8,111 nucleotides of DNA, from the NCBI GenBank assembly GCA_036277615.1, contig DASUMQ010000088.1, positions 1-8,111 of the forward strand, read 5' to 3'. Each line of letters begins with the position of its first letter. The first letter of the stretch is position 1. Shown piece after piece: positions 1-7,574 of this stretch. The notes under the pieces are model-generated. The model searched no databases, had not been told where the DNA came from, and saw only the letters and a list, made by a program, of their open reading frames with translations. This DNA comes from RPQJ01 sp036277615. GTDB lineage: Bacteria > Pseudomonadota > Gammaproteobacteria > Steroidobacterales > Steroidobacteraceae. The translations under genes and the position numbers were made by a program.

Positions 1-50
1 GAAATGGTGCCAACTCCTCGGGGACGACCGCGTCGCCGGAAGATGAGTTG
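1..50 (+). promoter_or_regulatory. SAM-I (S-box) riboswitch, 3' half only
   Basis: Seen: GGTGCCAACTCC at 6-17 matches the conserved SAM-I core segment that follows P3 (GGUGCUAAAUCC in the Bacillus yitJ aptamer). It is followed by a P4-like hairpin: 20-26 pairs with 31-37 (six of seven pairs, loop ACCG), extended by C16-C17 with G38-G39. Then GGAAGATGAG at 38-47 matches the conserved GGAAGAUAAG that holds the 3' strand of P1. The order and spacing agree with SAM-I. The 5' half (P1 5' strand, P2, P3) lies left of the window, so the full fold cannot be checked. Known of the class: SAM binding lowers expression of methionine and sulfur genes. The metX and metB genes downstream fit that role exactly. 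The main doubt is that only half of the aptamer is visible. Confidence 0.75.
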
Positions 51-236
51 CAGCGAGGCTGCCCTGCCGGCTCGGACCGTCGGGGGTGTTGGTCGCCGCA
101 ACCACCTCCCTGCGTTTCCACGCGTCCGATCCCCGCGCAGCAGCTCGACTGGCAAGGTCCGCACGGACCTCCAGCAACCGTGCGTGGTCGTCGGTCAAAC
201 GAGATCCGGTTCGCAAGGGCTTCGACAGGTCAGGCA
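51..236 (+). promoter_or_regulatory. Leader / possible riboswitch expression platform upstream of metX
   Basis: This non-coding stretch lies between the SAM-I aptamer and the chosen metX start. One clear hairpin is visible: 82-91 (GGGGGTGTTG) pairs with 99-109 (CAACCACCTCC), with one bulged C and a GTCGCCG loop. No run of T follows it, so it is not a textbook intrinsic terminator. Its 3' arm resembles an anti-Shine-Dalgarno sequence (CACCTCC). Read in the metX frame the leader stays open back to a TTG at 48, but the translation is arginine/proline-rich and unlike any MetX N-terminus, so I treat it as untranslated. A weak ribosome site AGGTCAGG (227-234) lies just before GTG 237. How the aptamer controls expression (termination, Rho or translation) cannot be decided by eye. 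Confidence 0.4.
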
Positions 237-1355
237 GTGTCTTCCGCATCGTCTTCTCAAGATTCACCGGGCGACGTCGAATCGCCGGCGTTCGCCGCCG
301 CACCACTCGACGGGGCTGCGGATCCGGCGTCGCTCGACCCGGCCTCGGCGCGCCGACCGATCGCACTGCCGGCCGGGTACCGCTGCGACGAGGACGTTCT
401 CGTGCTCGACCGCCATCCGTTCGAGCTGCATTTCGGCGGTGCGCTGTCGCGCGTGGAGATCGCGTACCGCCTCGCCGGCGCGGACGGTGCGCCCGTGGTC
501 GCCGTGCTCGGGGGCATTTCGGCGGGCCGCAACGTGTTCAAGGTGCGCGACGGCGTGGCCGGCTGGTGGGACGAAATCGCCGGGCCCGGCAAGCCGCTCG
601 ATACCGATCGTTTCAGGGTGCTCGGCATCGACTTCCTCGGGGGCAGCCACCGCACGACCGGTCCCGCGCCGGGCGAGGTGTTTCCGAGCGTGAGCGCACA
701 CGACCAGGCGCGATGCCTCCTGGCCGTGATGGATCACCTGGGGATCGACGTGCTGCACGGCTGCGTCGGCGCGTCGTACGGCGGCATGGTGACGCTGGTC
801 ATGGGCATGGCGCACGCGACGCGTCTGCGCCACGGCGTCGTGATGAGCGCCGCGCACCGCACGCACCCGATGTCGACGGCCTGGCGCAGCGTGCAGCGCA
901 ACGTCGTGCGCTACGCGATCGAGCACGGCGAGGGCGAACGGGGGCTCGTGCTGGCCCGCGCACTCGCGATGACGACGTACCGATCCGTTCGCGAGTTCGA
1001 GGATCGGTTCCCGGGCGAGGCCGAACGCCGCGGCGACGGACGTTTCGTGTTCCCGGTGGAGGCCTACATCGTCTCCCGCGGCGAGGCCTACGCGAAGACC
1101 TATCGGCCCGAAGCGTTCGTCTGCCTGTCCGAGTCGATCGACCTGCACCGTGTCGAGCCCGAGCGGATCGTTGTACCGATGACGATCGTGGCGGTGCTCG
1201 AGGACCAGCTCGTGCCGCTCGCCGACATGCGCCTGCTGCGTGATCGGATCGGCAGCCCTTGCCAGTTGATCGAGATCAGCTCCGTCTACGGCCACGACGC
1301 ATTCTTCAAGGAAGCCGACGTGTTGCGCGACGTCTTCCACCGCACGTTCGACTGA
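237..1355 (+). CDS. metX: Homoserine O-acyltransferase, MetX family (alpha/beta-hydrolase fold)
   Basis: Transfers an acetyl or succinyl group from acyl-CoA to the hydroxyl of homoserine, the activating step of cytoplasmic methionine synthesis. With the GTG start at 237 the protein is 372 residues, a normal MetX length. Seen: nucleophile elbow GASYGG with Ser180, a likely triad Asp323 in VLEDQLVP and His353 in YGHDAFF. The MetX-type lid region has SYRS-like TYRSVREFEDRF (about 248-258) and ESIDLH (about 299-304). The first 40 or so residues are Ala/Ser/Asp/Pro-rich and probably disordered; conservation seems to begin near PIALPAGY (41-48). The frame is open upstream to a TTG at 48, but that part does not look coding; GTG 180 is a weaker alternative. 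The acyl donor cannot be told: the loop at 91-98 reads LGGISAGR rather than the more usual NALSG-type sequence, and some relatives act on serine instead. The metB gene follows after 31 bases, which favours the methionine role. Confidence 0.85.
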   Translation: MSSASSSQDSPGDVESPAFAAAPLDGAADPASLDPASARRPIALPAGYRCDEDVLVLDRHPFELHFGGALSRVEIAYRLAGADGAPVVAVLGGISAGRNVFKVRDGVAGWWDEIAGPGKPLDTDRFRVLGIDFLGGSHRTTGPAPGEVFPSVSAHDQARCLLAVMDHLGIDVLHGCVGASYGGMVTLVMGMAHATRLRHGVVMSAAHRTHPMSTAWRSVQRNVVRYAIEHGEGERGLVLARALAMTTYRSVREFEDRFPGEAERRGDGRFVFPVEAYIVSRGEAYAKTYRPEAFVCLSESIDLHRVEPERIVVPMTIVAVLEDQLVPLADMRLLRDRIGSPCQLIEISSVYGHDAFFKEADVLRDVFHRTFD

Positions 1356-1386
1356 TTGCCCCCGCCACACGACCTGACCCACCACC

Positions 1387-2550
1387 ATGACCGACCAAGC
1401 CAGCATCAAGACCCGCACCGTGCGCGCCGCACTCGAGACGGACACCCAGCACGGTGCGGTCGTCCCACCGATCCATTTGACGACGACGTTCGCGTTCGGC
1501 GGTTACGGCGAGAAGCGTGAGTACGATTACTCGCGCTCGGGCAATCCCACGCGTGAGGCGCTCGGGCGCGCACTCGCGGAACTGGAGGGCGGCACCGGTG
1601 CGGTCGTCACGGCGTCCGGCATGGCGGCCGTCTCGCTGGTCACGCAATTGTTCCGGCCCGGGCAGGTCGCGGTCGTGCCCCACGACTGCTACGGCGGCAC
1701 GTACCGGTTGTTCAACTCGCTCCACGCGCGGGGCGTGCTGGACGTGCGGTTCGTCGATTACCAGGACGCCAGTGCGCTCGAGACGGCGGTCGCGGCGAAG
1801 CCGGCGCTGGTCTGGATCGAGACGCCGAGCAACCCGCTGCTGCGGATCGTCGACATCGCCGCGGTCGCGAGCCAGGCGAAGGCCGTCGGCGCGCTGGTCG
1901 TGGCCGACAATACGTTCCTCTCCCCGGTGTGGCAGCGTCCGCTCGAGCTCGGCGCCGACGTCATCGTCCACTCGACCACCAAGTACCTGAACGGCCACAG
2001 CGACGTCGTAGGCGGCGCAGTGATCTCATCGACGCCGGAACTCCACGACCAGCTCAAGTGGTGGGGCAATTGCATCGGTGTCACCGGCGCGCCGTTCGAC
2101 AGCTTCCTGACGTTGCGGGGTTTGCGGACGCTGTACGCAAGGATGCGCGCGCACGGGGAGAACGCGCAGCGACTGGCCGAACTGCTGGCTGCGCACCCTG
2201 CGGTCGCCAAGGTGTATTACCCGGGCCTGCCGTCACACGCGGGTCACGAGCTCGCGCGGCGTCAACAGCAGGGTTTCGGTGCGATGCTGAGTTTCGAACT
2301 GAAGGGATCGACCGCAAACGTCAGGGCGTGCCTGGCCGAGCTGGACCTGTTCTCGCTTGCCGAGTCGCTCGGCGGCGTCGAGAGCCTGGTCGCGCACCCT
2401 GCGAGCATGACGCACGCCGCGATGGACGAGGCCGCCCGCGAGCGTGCGGGAATCTCGGAGACGCTGGTGCGGCTCTCGGTCGGAATCGAAGAAGGCGACG
2501 ACCTCGCGCGCGACCTGACGACGGCGCTCGACGCGGCGCTGGACGCCTGA
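1387..2550 (+). CDS. metB: Cystathionine gamma-synthase / O-acylhomoserine sulfhydrylase-family PLP enzyme
   Basis: A 387-residue fold-type I PLP enzyme of the Cys/Met metabolism family, the usual length. It would replace the acyl group of O-acylhomoserine with cysteine to give cystathionine; a direct sulfhydrylase activity cannot be excluded from sequence alone. Seen: the Schiff-base lysine Lys199 in HSTTKYLNGHSD, cofactor-binding Asp174 in VADNTF, Tyr48 and Arg50 in YDYSRSGNPT (phosphate contacts from the neighbouring subunit), SGMAA at 77-81 for phosphate binding, Tyr102 in CYGGTYR for ring stacking, SLGGVESL at 327-334, and Arg362 in VRLSVGIE, which normally holds the substrate carboxylate. 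The ATG at 1387 gives the standard N-terminus, though no strong ribosome site precedes it. It lies 31 bases after metX and is surely co-transcribed under the SAM-I leader. A homoserine dehydrogenase gene, a frequent next gene in Xanthomonadales, is absent; transcription instead meets the convergent leu cluster. Confidence 0.92.
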   Translation: MTDQASIKTRTVRAALETDTQHGAVVPPIHLTTTFAFGGYGEKREYDYSRSGNPTREALGRALAELEGGTGAVVTASGMAAVSLVTQLFRPGQVAVVPHDCYGGTYRLFNSLHARGVLDVRFVDYQDASALETAVAAKPALVWIETPSNPLLRIVDIAAVASQAKAVGALVVADNTFLSPVWQRPLELGADVIVHSTTKYLNGHSDVVGGAVISSTPELHDQLKWWGNCIGVTGAPFDSFLTLRGLRTLYARMRAHGENAQRLAELLAAHPAVAKVYYPGLPSHAGHELARRQQQGFGAMLSFELKGSTANVRACLAELDLFSLAESLGGVESLVAHPASMTHAAMDEAARERAGISETLVRLSVGIEEGDDLARDLTTALDAALDA

Positions 2551-2566
2551 TGCGTGGCACGAGGAT

Positions 2567-2599
2567 AAAAAAAGAAGGCCGGCATTTCTGCCGGCCTTC
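2567..2599 (-). terminator. Rho-independent terminator for leftward transcription
   Basis: A perfect 11-bp stem (2574-2584 with 2589-2599, GAAGGCCGGCA / TGCCGGCCTTC) closes a TTTC loop. On the - strand it is followed at once by seven T (2573-2567), the classic intrinsic terminator layout. On the + strand the hairpin is followed by a G-rich run, so it would be a poor intrinsic terminator for metB. It lies about 250 bases beyond the leuB stop, so it ends either a long leu-operon 3' UTR, a separate small RNA, or both. Confidence 0.88.
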
Positions 2600-2726
2600 G
2601 GGGGTTGGGACCCGAGCTGCCTCAATCCGTGAGACAAAGACTAACCCGACTCAAGTCCTCAACTCTGGTTGCGAGCTTGCAGATTCGATCTTCGAACTGG
2701 GAGCAGGGGGCCGGGGCCACCTGCGG
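2567..2726 (-). ncRNA. Candidate small structured RNA (unnamed)
   Basis: Inference from layout: a -10-like TATACT at 2738-2733 would start a leftward transcript near 2726, and the intrinsic terminator would end it near 2567, giving about 160 nucleotides. Read on the - strand the segment folds locally into several hairpins. One is 2724-2720 with 2707-2703 and a C-rich loop (CCCCGGCCC). A second is 2699-2692 with 2688-2680, with one bulged T. A third is 2636-2630 with 2624-2618, seven pairs including one G-U. A fourth is 2615-2611 with 2602-2598 and the loop TCCCAACC. Several C-rich loops followed by a terminator recall bacterial sRNAs that bind G-rich ribosome sites. I could not match it to a named family, and it is not recognisably 6S, tmRNA, SRP RNA or RNase P. 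It may simply be the 3' UTR of the leu transcript. Confidence 0.35.
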
Positions 2727-2732
2727 AGGCGC

Positions 2733-2763
2733 AGTATAGCGCTGAAAATCCACTGCGCGTCCA
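2733..2763 (-). promoter_or_regulatory. Possible sigma70-type promoter for the candidate small RNA
   Basis: On the - strand, TATACT at 2738-2733 is one base from the TATAAT consensus. The best -35 candidate, TGGACG at 2763-2758, matches TTGACA at four of six positions, but with a long 19-base spacer. The upstream part is AT-richer than the surrounding genes. The -10 is flanked by a GCGC / GCGC inverted repeat. The poor -35 keeps confidence low. Confidence 0.35.
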
Positions 2764-2822
2764 CCTTGGAATGGTTGTTTTTTCACCAGTCCCGGGGTTC
2801 TCAACCGTGGTTTGACAGTTTC

Positions 2823-2831
2823 TGTGGATAA
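2823..2831 (-). promoter_or_regulatory. Perfect DnaA-box match
   Basis: The - strand reads TTATCCACA, the strict consensus DnaA box. It sits 19 bases beyond the leuB stop codon in an AT-richer pocket. It is a single copy with no neighbouring boxes that I can see, so it is not an origin. It could be chance or a lone DnaA site. Confidence 0.4.
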
Positions 2832-2850
2832 AACCCCAAGTCGCTGATAT

Positions 2851-3921
2851 TTAACGACTTGACAGCAGGCGTTCGACCACGGCCGAGGCGGCGTCCCGGC
2901 TGCCCACAGCAGTTCGTCCCGCTTGCGCCACATCCGCCGTCCGTACGCCGGCGTCCAAAGCCGCCTCGACGCTCGACTCCACGGCGCTCGCCTCGGCCTC
3001 GAGCCCGAGCGAATACCTAAGCAACATCGCGGCGCTCAGGATCGTGCCGTACGGGTTCGCGATGCCACGACCTGCGATGTCGGGCGCGGAGCCGTGGATT
3101 GGTTCATAGAGACCCACGCGGCCGTCCCCGAGCGACGCGGACGGCAGCAGCCCGAGCGAGCCGGCGATCATGGACGCTTCGTCGGTCAGGATGTCGCCGA
3201 ACATGTTCTCGGTGAGGATCACGTCGAACGACGCCGGGCGGCGTATCAGGTGCATCGCCGCGGCGTCGACCAGCACGTGCTCGAACTCGACCTCCGGAAA
3301 TTCACTGCGGAGCACGCGCTCCACGACCGTGCGCCACAAACGCGACGTTTCCAGCACGTTCGCCTTGTCCACCGACGCGATGCGCTTGCGTCGGCCCAGC
3401 GCGAGCCTGCCCGCGACGCGGGTCACGCGCTCGATCTCCGCGCTCGTGTAGCTGCAGAGGTCCTCCGCTTCGCTGGCCGTGCGTCGCTTGCGCCCGAAAT
3501 AGATGCCGCCGGTGAGCTCGCGCACGACCATGATGTCGGTCCCCGCGATGACTTCCGGCCGGAGCGGCGAGGCGTCGGCCATCGAAGCGAGCGTCTTCAC
3601 GGGCCGCAGGTTTGCGAACACGCCGAGCGTGCGGCGCAGTTCCAGCAATCCCTGCTCCGGCCTCACGGGCGCCGACGGGTCGGACCACTTCGGCCCGCCC
3701 ACGGCGCCGAGCAGCACGGCCGCACTCTCGCGGCACGCGTCGATGGTACGCGGCGGCAATGCGGAGCCGGAGGCATCGATGGCTGCGCCACCGACCAGGG
3801 CTTCGACGAACGTGAAGTCGTGCCCGAACCGCTGCGCGACGGCCTGCAGCACGCGGACCGCCTCGGCGGTGACTTCCGGGCCGATGCCGTCGCCGCCCAG
3901 GACAGCGATGCGGGCCTTCAT
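2851..3921 (-). CDS. leuB: 3-isopropylmalate dehydrogenase
   Basis: Oxidises and decarboxylates 3-isopropylmalate with NAD+ to 2-ketoisocaproate, the third leucine-specific step. It is a 356-residue member of the isocitrate/isopropylmalate dehydrogenase family, the usual length. Seen: N-terminal GDGIGPEV (10-17), substrate-binding arginines around 97, 106 and 134, the IPMDH signature RELTGGIYFG (134-143) with Tyr141, catalytic Lys186 in SVDKANVL, metal-binding Asp219, Asp243 and Asp247 (in LVDAAAMHL and NMFGDILTDEAS), and the NAD-site motif EPIHGSAPDIAG (273-284). The ATG at 3921 overlaps the leuD stop as ATGA, so translation is probably coupled to leuD. It is the last gene of the cluster; its transcript probably runs on to the terminator at 2567-2599. 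The C-terminal tail (about 308-356) is Ala-rich, as is common in this family. Confidence 0.96.
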   Translation of the reverse strand: MKARIAVLGGDGIGPEVTAEAVRVLQAVAQRFGHDFTFVEALVGGAAIDASGSALPPRTIDACRESAAVLLGAVGGPKWSDPSAPVRPEQGLLELRRTLGVFANLRPVKTLASMADASPLRPEVIAGTDIMVVRELTGGIYFGRKRRTASEAEDLCSYTSAEIERVTRVAGRLALGRRKRIASVDKANVLETSRLWRTVVERVLRSEFPEVEFEHVLVDAAAMHLIRRPASFDVILTENMFGDILTDEASMIAGSLGLLPSASLGDGRVGLYEPIHGSAPDIAGRGIANPYGTILSAAMLLRYSLGLEAEASAVESSVEAALDAGVRTADVAQAGRTAVGSRDAASAVVERLLSSR

Positions 3922-4499
3922 CGAGCGAGCCGTGCCTGCTCGTAGCGCTCGATCTCCGATCGCTGGTTCAACAGGTAGCCGAGCTCGTCGATGCCGTGCA
4001 TGAGGCAGTAGCGCGAAAACCCATCGATCGGGAACGAGACCTCGCGCTGGTCGGGTAACCGCAGTGTCGTCGCGGGGAGGTCGACCTCGACCTCGACGCC
4101 CGGGTTCGCCAGCAGCCACGCGTGCGTCGATTCGTCGACGACCACGGGCAGCAAGCCGTTCTTGAGACTGTTGTTGCGGAAGATGTCTGCAATCTCGGTG
4201 CTGATCACCGCGCGGAACCCGTAATCGAGCAGCGCCCACGGCGCATGTTCGCGCGACGACCCGCAGCCGATGTTGCGTCCGGCAACGAGGACCTGGCAGC
4301 CCGCGGCCTGGGGCTGGTTCAACACGAAGTCCGGCCGTGGCGTGCCGTCCGGGCCGTAGCGCCAGTCGGCGAACAGCGAGACACCGAGGCCCTCCCGCAC
4401 CGTCGTCGTGAGGAAACGCGCCGGGATGATCTGGTCGGTGTCGATGTTGGTGGACGGCATGACGACCGTCCGCGAACGGATGAGGGTGATCGGTTCCAT
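3918..4499 (-). CDS. leuD: 3-isopropylmalate dehydratase, small subunit
   Basis: The swivel-domain subunit that pairs with LeuC to isomerise 2-isopropylmalate to 3-isopropylmalate through an aconitase-type dehydration. It has 193 residues, slightly shorter than the E. coli protein (about 201). Seen: STNIDTDQIIPARFL (16-30), AGRNIGCGSSREHAPWAL (73-90), which carries the small-subunit active-site loop, and ADIFRNNSLKNGLLP (104-118), all typical of LeuD. The ATG at 4499 places MEPITLIRSRTVVMP at the N-terminus in line with relatives. No close ribosome site is evident; a GGAAGAG lies about 16 bases upstream. The frame is open far upstream, through leuC, but that part is a shadow of leuC. The gap to leuC is 32 bases. 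Its stop overlaps the leuB start by four bases. Confidence 0.95.
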   Translation of the reverse strand: MEPITLIRSRTVVMPSTNIDTDQIIPARFLTTTVREGLGVSLFADWRYGPDGTPRPDFVLNQPQAAGCQVLVAGRNIGCGSSREHAPWALLDYGFRAVISTEIADIFRNNSLKNGLLPVVVDESTHAWLLANPGVEVEVDLPATTLRLPDQREVSFPIDGFSRYCLMHGIDELGYLLNQRSEIERYEQARLAR

Positions 4500-4531
4500 G
4501 CAGGTTGGTTCGTACTCTTCCGGGATCGCGC

Positions 4532-5938
4532 TCAGCCGAGGAATTCGCGCGGGTCGGTCACGCGGCCGCGCACGGCTGCCGCCGCCGCCGCCGCCGGACT
4601 CGCCAGCAGCGTGCGGGCGCCGATGCCCTGGCGGCCCTCGAAGTTGCGGTTGCTCGTGCTGACGCAATACTGGCCGGCCTGCACGAGGTCGCCGTTCATG
4701 CCGAGGCACATCGAGCAGCCCGACTCCCGCCACTCGGCGCCCGCGTCCTGGAACACTTTCGCGAGCCCGAGCGCCTCGGCCTGGCGCTTGATCTGTTGCG
4801 ATCCCGGCACGACGAGCGCGCGCACGCCCTGCGCGACCTTGCGACCGCGCAAGACCTTCGCGGCGGCCTCGAGGTCGGAAAGACGCGCGTTGGTGCAGCT
4901 GCCGATGAACACCACCTGCACCGGCTTCTCGGCGAGCTTCTCTCCCGCCCGCAACCCCATGTACGCGAGCGACTGCGCGAACACGGCGTCGCCGGGCCGG
5001 TCGGGAACCGTGCCGTTGATCGTCGTGACCATGCCGGGGTTCGTGCCGAACGTGATCATGGGCTCGAGCGTGGAGGCGTCGAGCGTGAGTTCCCGGTCGA
5101 AGGTGGCGCCCGGGTCGGTCCGCAGCGAGTCCCAATCGGTCCGTGCGGCGTCCCAGTCGGCCCCGGCCGCAGGCGCGTACGGCCGGCCCTCGAGGTACGC
5201 GTACGTCGTCGCGTCGGGCGCGATCATGCCGGCCCGCGCGCCGGCCTCGATCGACATGTTGCAGATCGTCATGCGCTCGTCCATGGAGAGCGCCTCGATC
5301 GTGGCACCGCGATACTCGATCACGTGGCCCGTGCCGCCGTTGACACCGATCCGGCCGATGATCGCGAGCACGAGATCCTTGGCGGTGACTCCCGCCGGCA
5401 GGCGGCCCGTGACGTCGATCGCGAACGACTTCGGTTTGCGCTGCAGCAGGCACTGTGTCGCGAGCACGTAGCCGACTTCCGTCGTGCCGATGCCGAAGGC
5501 GAGGGCGCCGAACGCCCCGTGGGTACTGGTGTGGCTGTCCCCGCAGACGATCGTCTTGCCCGGCTGCGTGGCGCCGAGTTCGGGCCCGATGATGTGGACG
5601 ATGCCGCGTCGGTCGTCCCTGAGCCCGAGCAGGTTCACGCCGAACTCGGCGCAATTGACTTCGAGCTGCCGCACCTGCTTCGCCGCCGACTCGAGCTTGA
5701 TCGGCAGGCCGCCGAAGATCTGCGCCGTGTCGGTGGGGGTCGAGTGGTCCATCGTCGCGAGCGTGCGGTCGAGCCGGCGGACCGGCAGGCCACGCGCGCG
5801 GAGCACGTCGAACGCCTGCGGCGACGTCACTTCGTGGACGAGGTGCAGGTCGATGTAGAGGACCGCGGGCGTCTCGGCCGTCTCGGGCACGACGATGTGC
5901 CGGTCCCAGACTTTCTCGAACAGGCTCTTCGCGGTCAT
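4532..5938 (-). CDS. leuC: 3-isopropylmalate dehydratase, large subunit (4Fe-4S)
   Basis: The catalytic iron-sulfur subunit of isopropylmalate isomerase, in the aconitase superfamily, working with LeuD. It has 468 residues against about 466 in E. coli. Seen: MDHSTPT (63-69), GDSHTSTHGAFGALAFGIGTTEV (133-155), and the three cluster cysteines Cys348 in GSCTNARLSDL, Cys408 and Cys411 in SGCSMCLGMNGD. NRNFEGRQG (430-438) is the usual C-terminal motif. I chose ATG 5938: it is preceded by GGAG at 5947-5944 with five bases of spacing and gives the conserved MTAKSLFEKVWDRH start. The frame is open 22 codons further, but those residues are not LeuC-like and overlap the end of leuA. A seven-alanine run near residues 449-455, encoded by a short (GCC)6 tract on the + strand, is a mild local oddity; this stretch is also Ala-rich in relatives. 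The gap after leuA is 28 bases. Confidence 0.97.
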   Translation of the reverse strand: MTAKSLFEKVWDRHIVVPETAETPAVLYIDLHLVHEVTSPQAFDVLRARGLPVRRLDRTLATMDHSTPTDTAQIFGGLPIKLESAAKQVRQLEVNCAEFGVNLLGLRDDRRGIVHIIGPELGATQPGKTIVCGDSHTSTHGAFGALAFGIGTTEVGYVLATQCLLQRKPKSFAIDVTGRLPAGVTAKDLVLAIIGRIGVNGGTGHVIEYRGATIEALSMDERMTICNMSIEAGARAGMIAPDATTYAYLEGRPYAPAAGADWDAARTDWDSLRTDPGATFDRELTLDASTLEPMITFGTNPGMVTTINGTVPDRPGDAVFAQSLAYMGLRAGEKLAEKPVQVVFIGSCTNARLSDLEAAAKVLRGRKVAQGVRALVVPGSQQIKRQAEALGLAKVFQDAGAEWRESGCSMCLGMNGDLVQAGQYCVSTSNRNFEGRQGIGARTLLASPAAAAAAAVRGRVTDPREFLG

Positions 5939-5943
5939 TCGGG

Positions 5944-5947
5944 CTCC
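5944..5947 (-). promoter_or_regulatory. Ribosome binding site that fixes the leuC start
   Basis: GGAG on the - strand, five bases before ATG 5938. It favours this start over the longer open frame that reaches into leuA. Confidence 0.7.
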
Positions 5948-5966
5948 GAAGGGGGCAGGGTGGCCG

Positions 5967-7532
<1,566 letters not shown>

Positions 7533-7537
7533 GGTCG

Positions 7538-7542
7538 TCACC
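7538..7542 (-). promoter_or_regulatory. Ribosome binding site favouring the leuA ATG start
   Basis: GGTGA on the - strand ends five bases before ATG 7532. The alternative GTG start at 7541 would lie inside this element, which argues for the ATG. Confidence 0.55.
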
Positions 7543-7574
7543 GTAGGATCTCGGAGGGGAGGGCGCGCGCGGCC

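Larger units (their letters stand above)
2551..2850. other. Convergent intergenic region between metB and leuB
   Basis: Three hundred bases with no credible protein gene. From left to right it holds a strong hairpin with an A-tract on its left side (a terminator for leftward transcripts), a stretch rich in short inverted repeats (about 2598-2724), a TATACT element on the - strand at 2733-2738, an AT-richer part (about 2740-2860), and a perfect DnaA-box 9-mer at 2823-2831. I see no terminator with a T-tract serving the rightward metB transcript. Confidence 0.8.

Noticed and set aside
48..236. Upstream extension of metX from TTG 48
   Set aside because: It starts within the P1 region of the riboswitch and translates to Arg/Pro-rich sequence unlike MetX. 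GTG 237 with a modest ribosome site gives a normal length.
4..693. 229-codon + strand open frame at the left edge
   Set aside because: It overlaps the riboswitch and metX in another frame and is Arg/Ser-rich. No family resemblance.
264..1445. 393-codon open frame antisense to metX
   Set aside because: His/Arg/Ala-rich with no recognisable motif. It is a shadow frame of the high-GC metX gene, which has clear family motifs on the other strand.
2567..2726. 6S RNA, tmRNA, SRP RNA or RNase P RNA in the convergent gap
   Set aside because: I checked for their hallmark sequences and the long rod-like 6S fold and could not find them. Left as an unnamed candidate.
2812..2817. TTGACA on the + strand as a promoter -35
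   Set aside because: No acceptable -10 at 16-18 bases downstream, and it would point into the 3' end of leuB in antisense.
4578..4595. (GCC)6 tract as a phase-variable repeat
   Set aside because: Triplet units inside leuC change only the alanine count and cannot cause a frameshift. An Ala-rich stretch here is normal in LeuC.
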